This document shows, piece after piece, positions 5,318 through 5,695 of a stretch of DNA of 5,695 nucleotides. The notes under the pieces were generated by a model. That model did no database searches. It was given only the letters and a program-made list of their open reading frames with translations, and had not been told where the DNA came from. Position 1 is the stretch's first letter; every line of letters starts with the position of its first letter. A program made the position numbers and the translations under genes. Source of the DNA: Anaerolineae bacterium (GTDB lineage: Bacteria; Chloroflexota; Anaerolineae; Aggregatilineales; Phototrophicaceae); the NCBI GenBank assembly GCA_028284565.1, contig JANQRM010000520.1:1-5695 (forward strand). The letters run 5' to 3'.

Positions 5318-5695
5318 TTAAGCTAAACTGGAGCGACTACCGAGTCGCAATTGGAATAACGTGAGGACGAGTAAGGACAAGCCCAACACAACGGATGCTG
5401 CCGACGACAAGCCAAATATCTGAATCTGGTTGGAGAAGCCCGTATCGTAGATATACTGCACCATATATTGTGTTGCAGTACCGGGTCCACCACCTGTCAA
5501 GACAAAGACTTGGTCAAAGACTTGCACCGCCCGAATCAATGAGAGGACAAGCACAACGAACATCGTTGGCATGAGTAGCGGGAGCGTCACAAACCAAAAA
5601 TCTTGCCAGCTATTGGCACCATCCAGCGCACTCGCTTCATAAAGTTCTGGCGGAATCGATTGCAAACCCGCTAACAAAATCAGCGTATAAAAACC
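5318..5695 (-). CDS. MalF/UgpA-type carbohydrate ABC transporter permease (partial, N-terminus outside window)
   Basis: The frame is open to the right edge, giving the last 125 residues beginning GFYTLILLAGLQ; the leftmost in-frame TTG (5677) is internal, not a start. The EAA loop that docks on the ATP-binding subunit reads LYEASALDGANSWQDFWFVTLP (about 18-39), preceded by the usual AGLQSIPPE. The signature VLTGGGPGTATQYMVQYIY (about 73-91), typical of MalF/UgpA partners, follows. Membrane segments lie near residues 42-64 and 94-116. This is the heterodimer partner of the MalG-type permease encoded immediately downstream. The remaining N-terminal part, and probably the sugar-binding lipoprotein, should lie beyond the window. 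No ATPase gene is visible, which is normal for this class, where a shared ATPase often serves several importers. Confidence 0.93.
   Translation of the reverse strand, partial: GFYTLILLAGLQSIPPELYEASALDGANSWQDFWFVTLPLLMPTMFVVLVLSLIRAVQVFDQVFVLTGGGPGTATQYMVQYIYDTGFSNQIQIFGLSSAASVVLGLSLLVLTLFQLRLGSRSSLA

Overview
The window looks like a chromosomal piece of a free-living bacterium with a carbohydrate-foraging metabolism. The mid-range base composition, the sugar ABC permease pair with oxidoreductases downstream, the many short hairpin repeats of the GTAGGGG...CCC kind between genes, and a nearby transposase-like end all fit Chloroflexota (Anaerolineae-like). That assignment is inference, since no rRNA or marker gene is present.

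Layout: almost everything is on the minus strand, so read from right to left. At the right edge (5695-5318) is the C-terminal part of a MalF/UgpA-type sugar ABC permease, followed after 12 bases by a complete MalG-type permease (5305-4232) with an unusually large extracytoplasmic insertion. After a 112-base gap with two hairpins comes a run of three genes: a medium-chain dehydrogenase/reductase without zinc ligands (4119-3133), an alpha/beta hydrolase of the acetyl-esterase/dienelactone-hydrolase type that overlaps it by an ATGA (3136-2192), and a 94-residue tryptophan-rich protein of unknown function 17 bases later (2174-1890). A 426-base gene-free stretch (1464-1889) follows, packed with short palindromes. 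Last comes a Gfo/Idh/MocA-type NAD(P)-dependent oxidoreductase (1463-381). The left edge (1-243) holds the end of an open frame on the plus strand that resembles a transposase C-terminus and converges on the oxidoreductase gene.

How the genes may work together: the permeases would import a sugar or small glycoside, with the substrate-binding protein presumably just beyond the right edge. The esterase-like hydrolase could remove acyl groups, and the two oxidoreductases could oxidise, reduce or epimerise the sugar. MDR and Gfo/Idh/MocA domains are found together, even fused, in other bacteria, so their co-occurrence here is meaningful. The substrate cannot be read from the sequence.

No defence system, CRISPR array, tRNA or rRNA is visible. 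The most notable non-coding signal is a set of eight short palindromes (about 18-22 bases). They fall into two tetraloop classes (AACG and CGTG) whose arms differ in sequence but keep base pairing, including one clear compensatory change between two copies about 2.5 kb apart.
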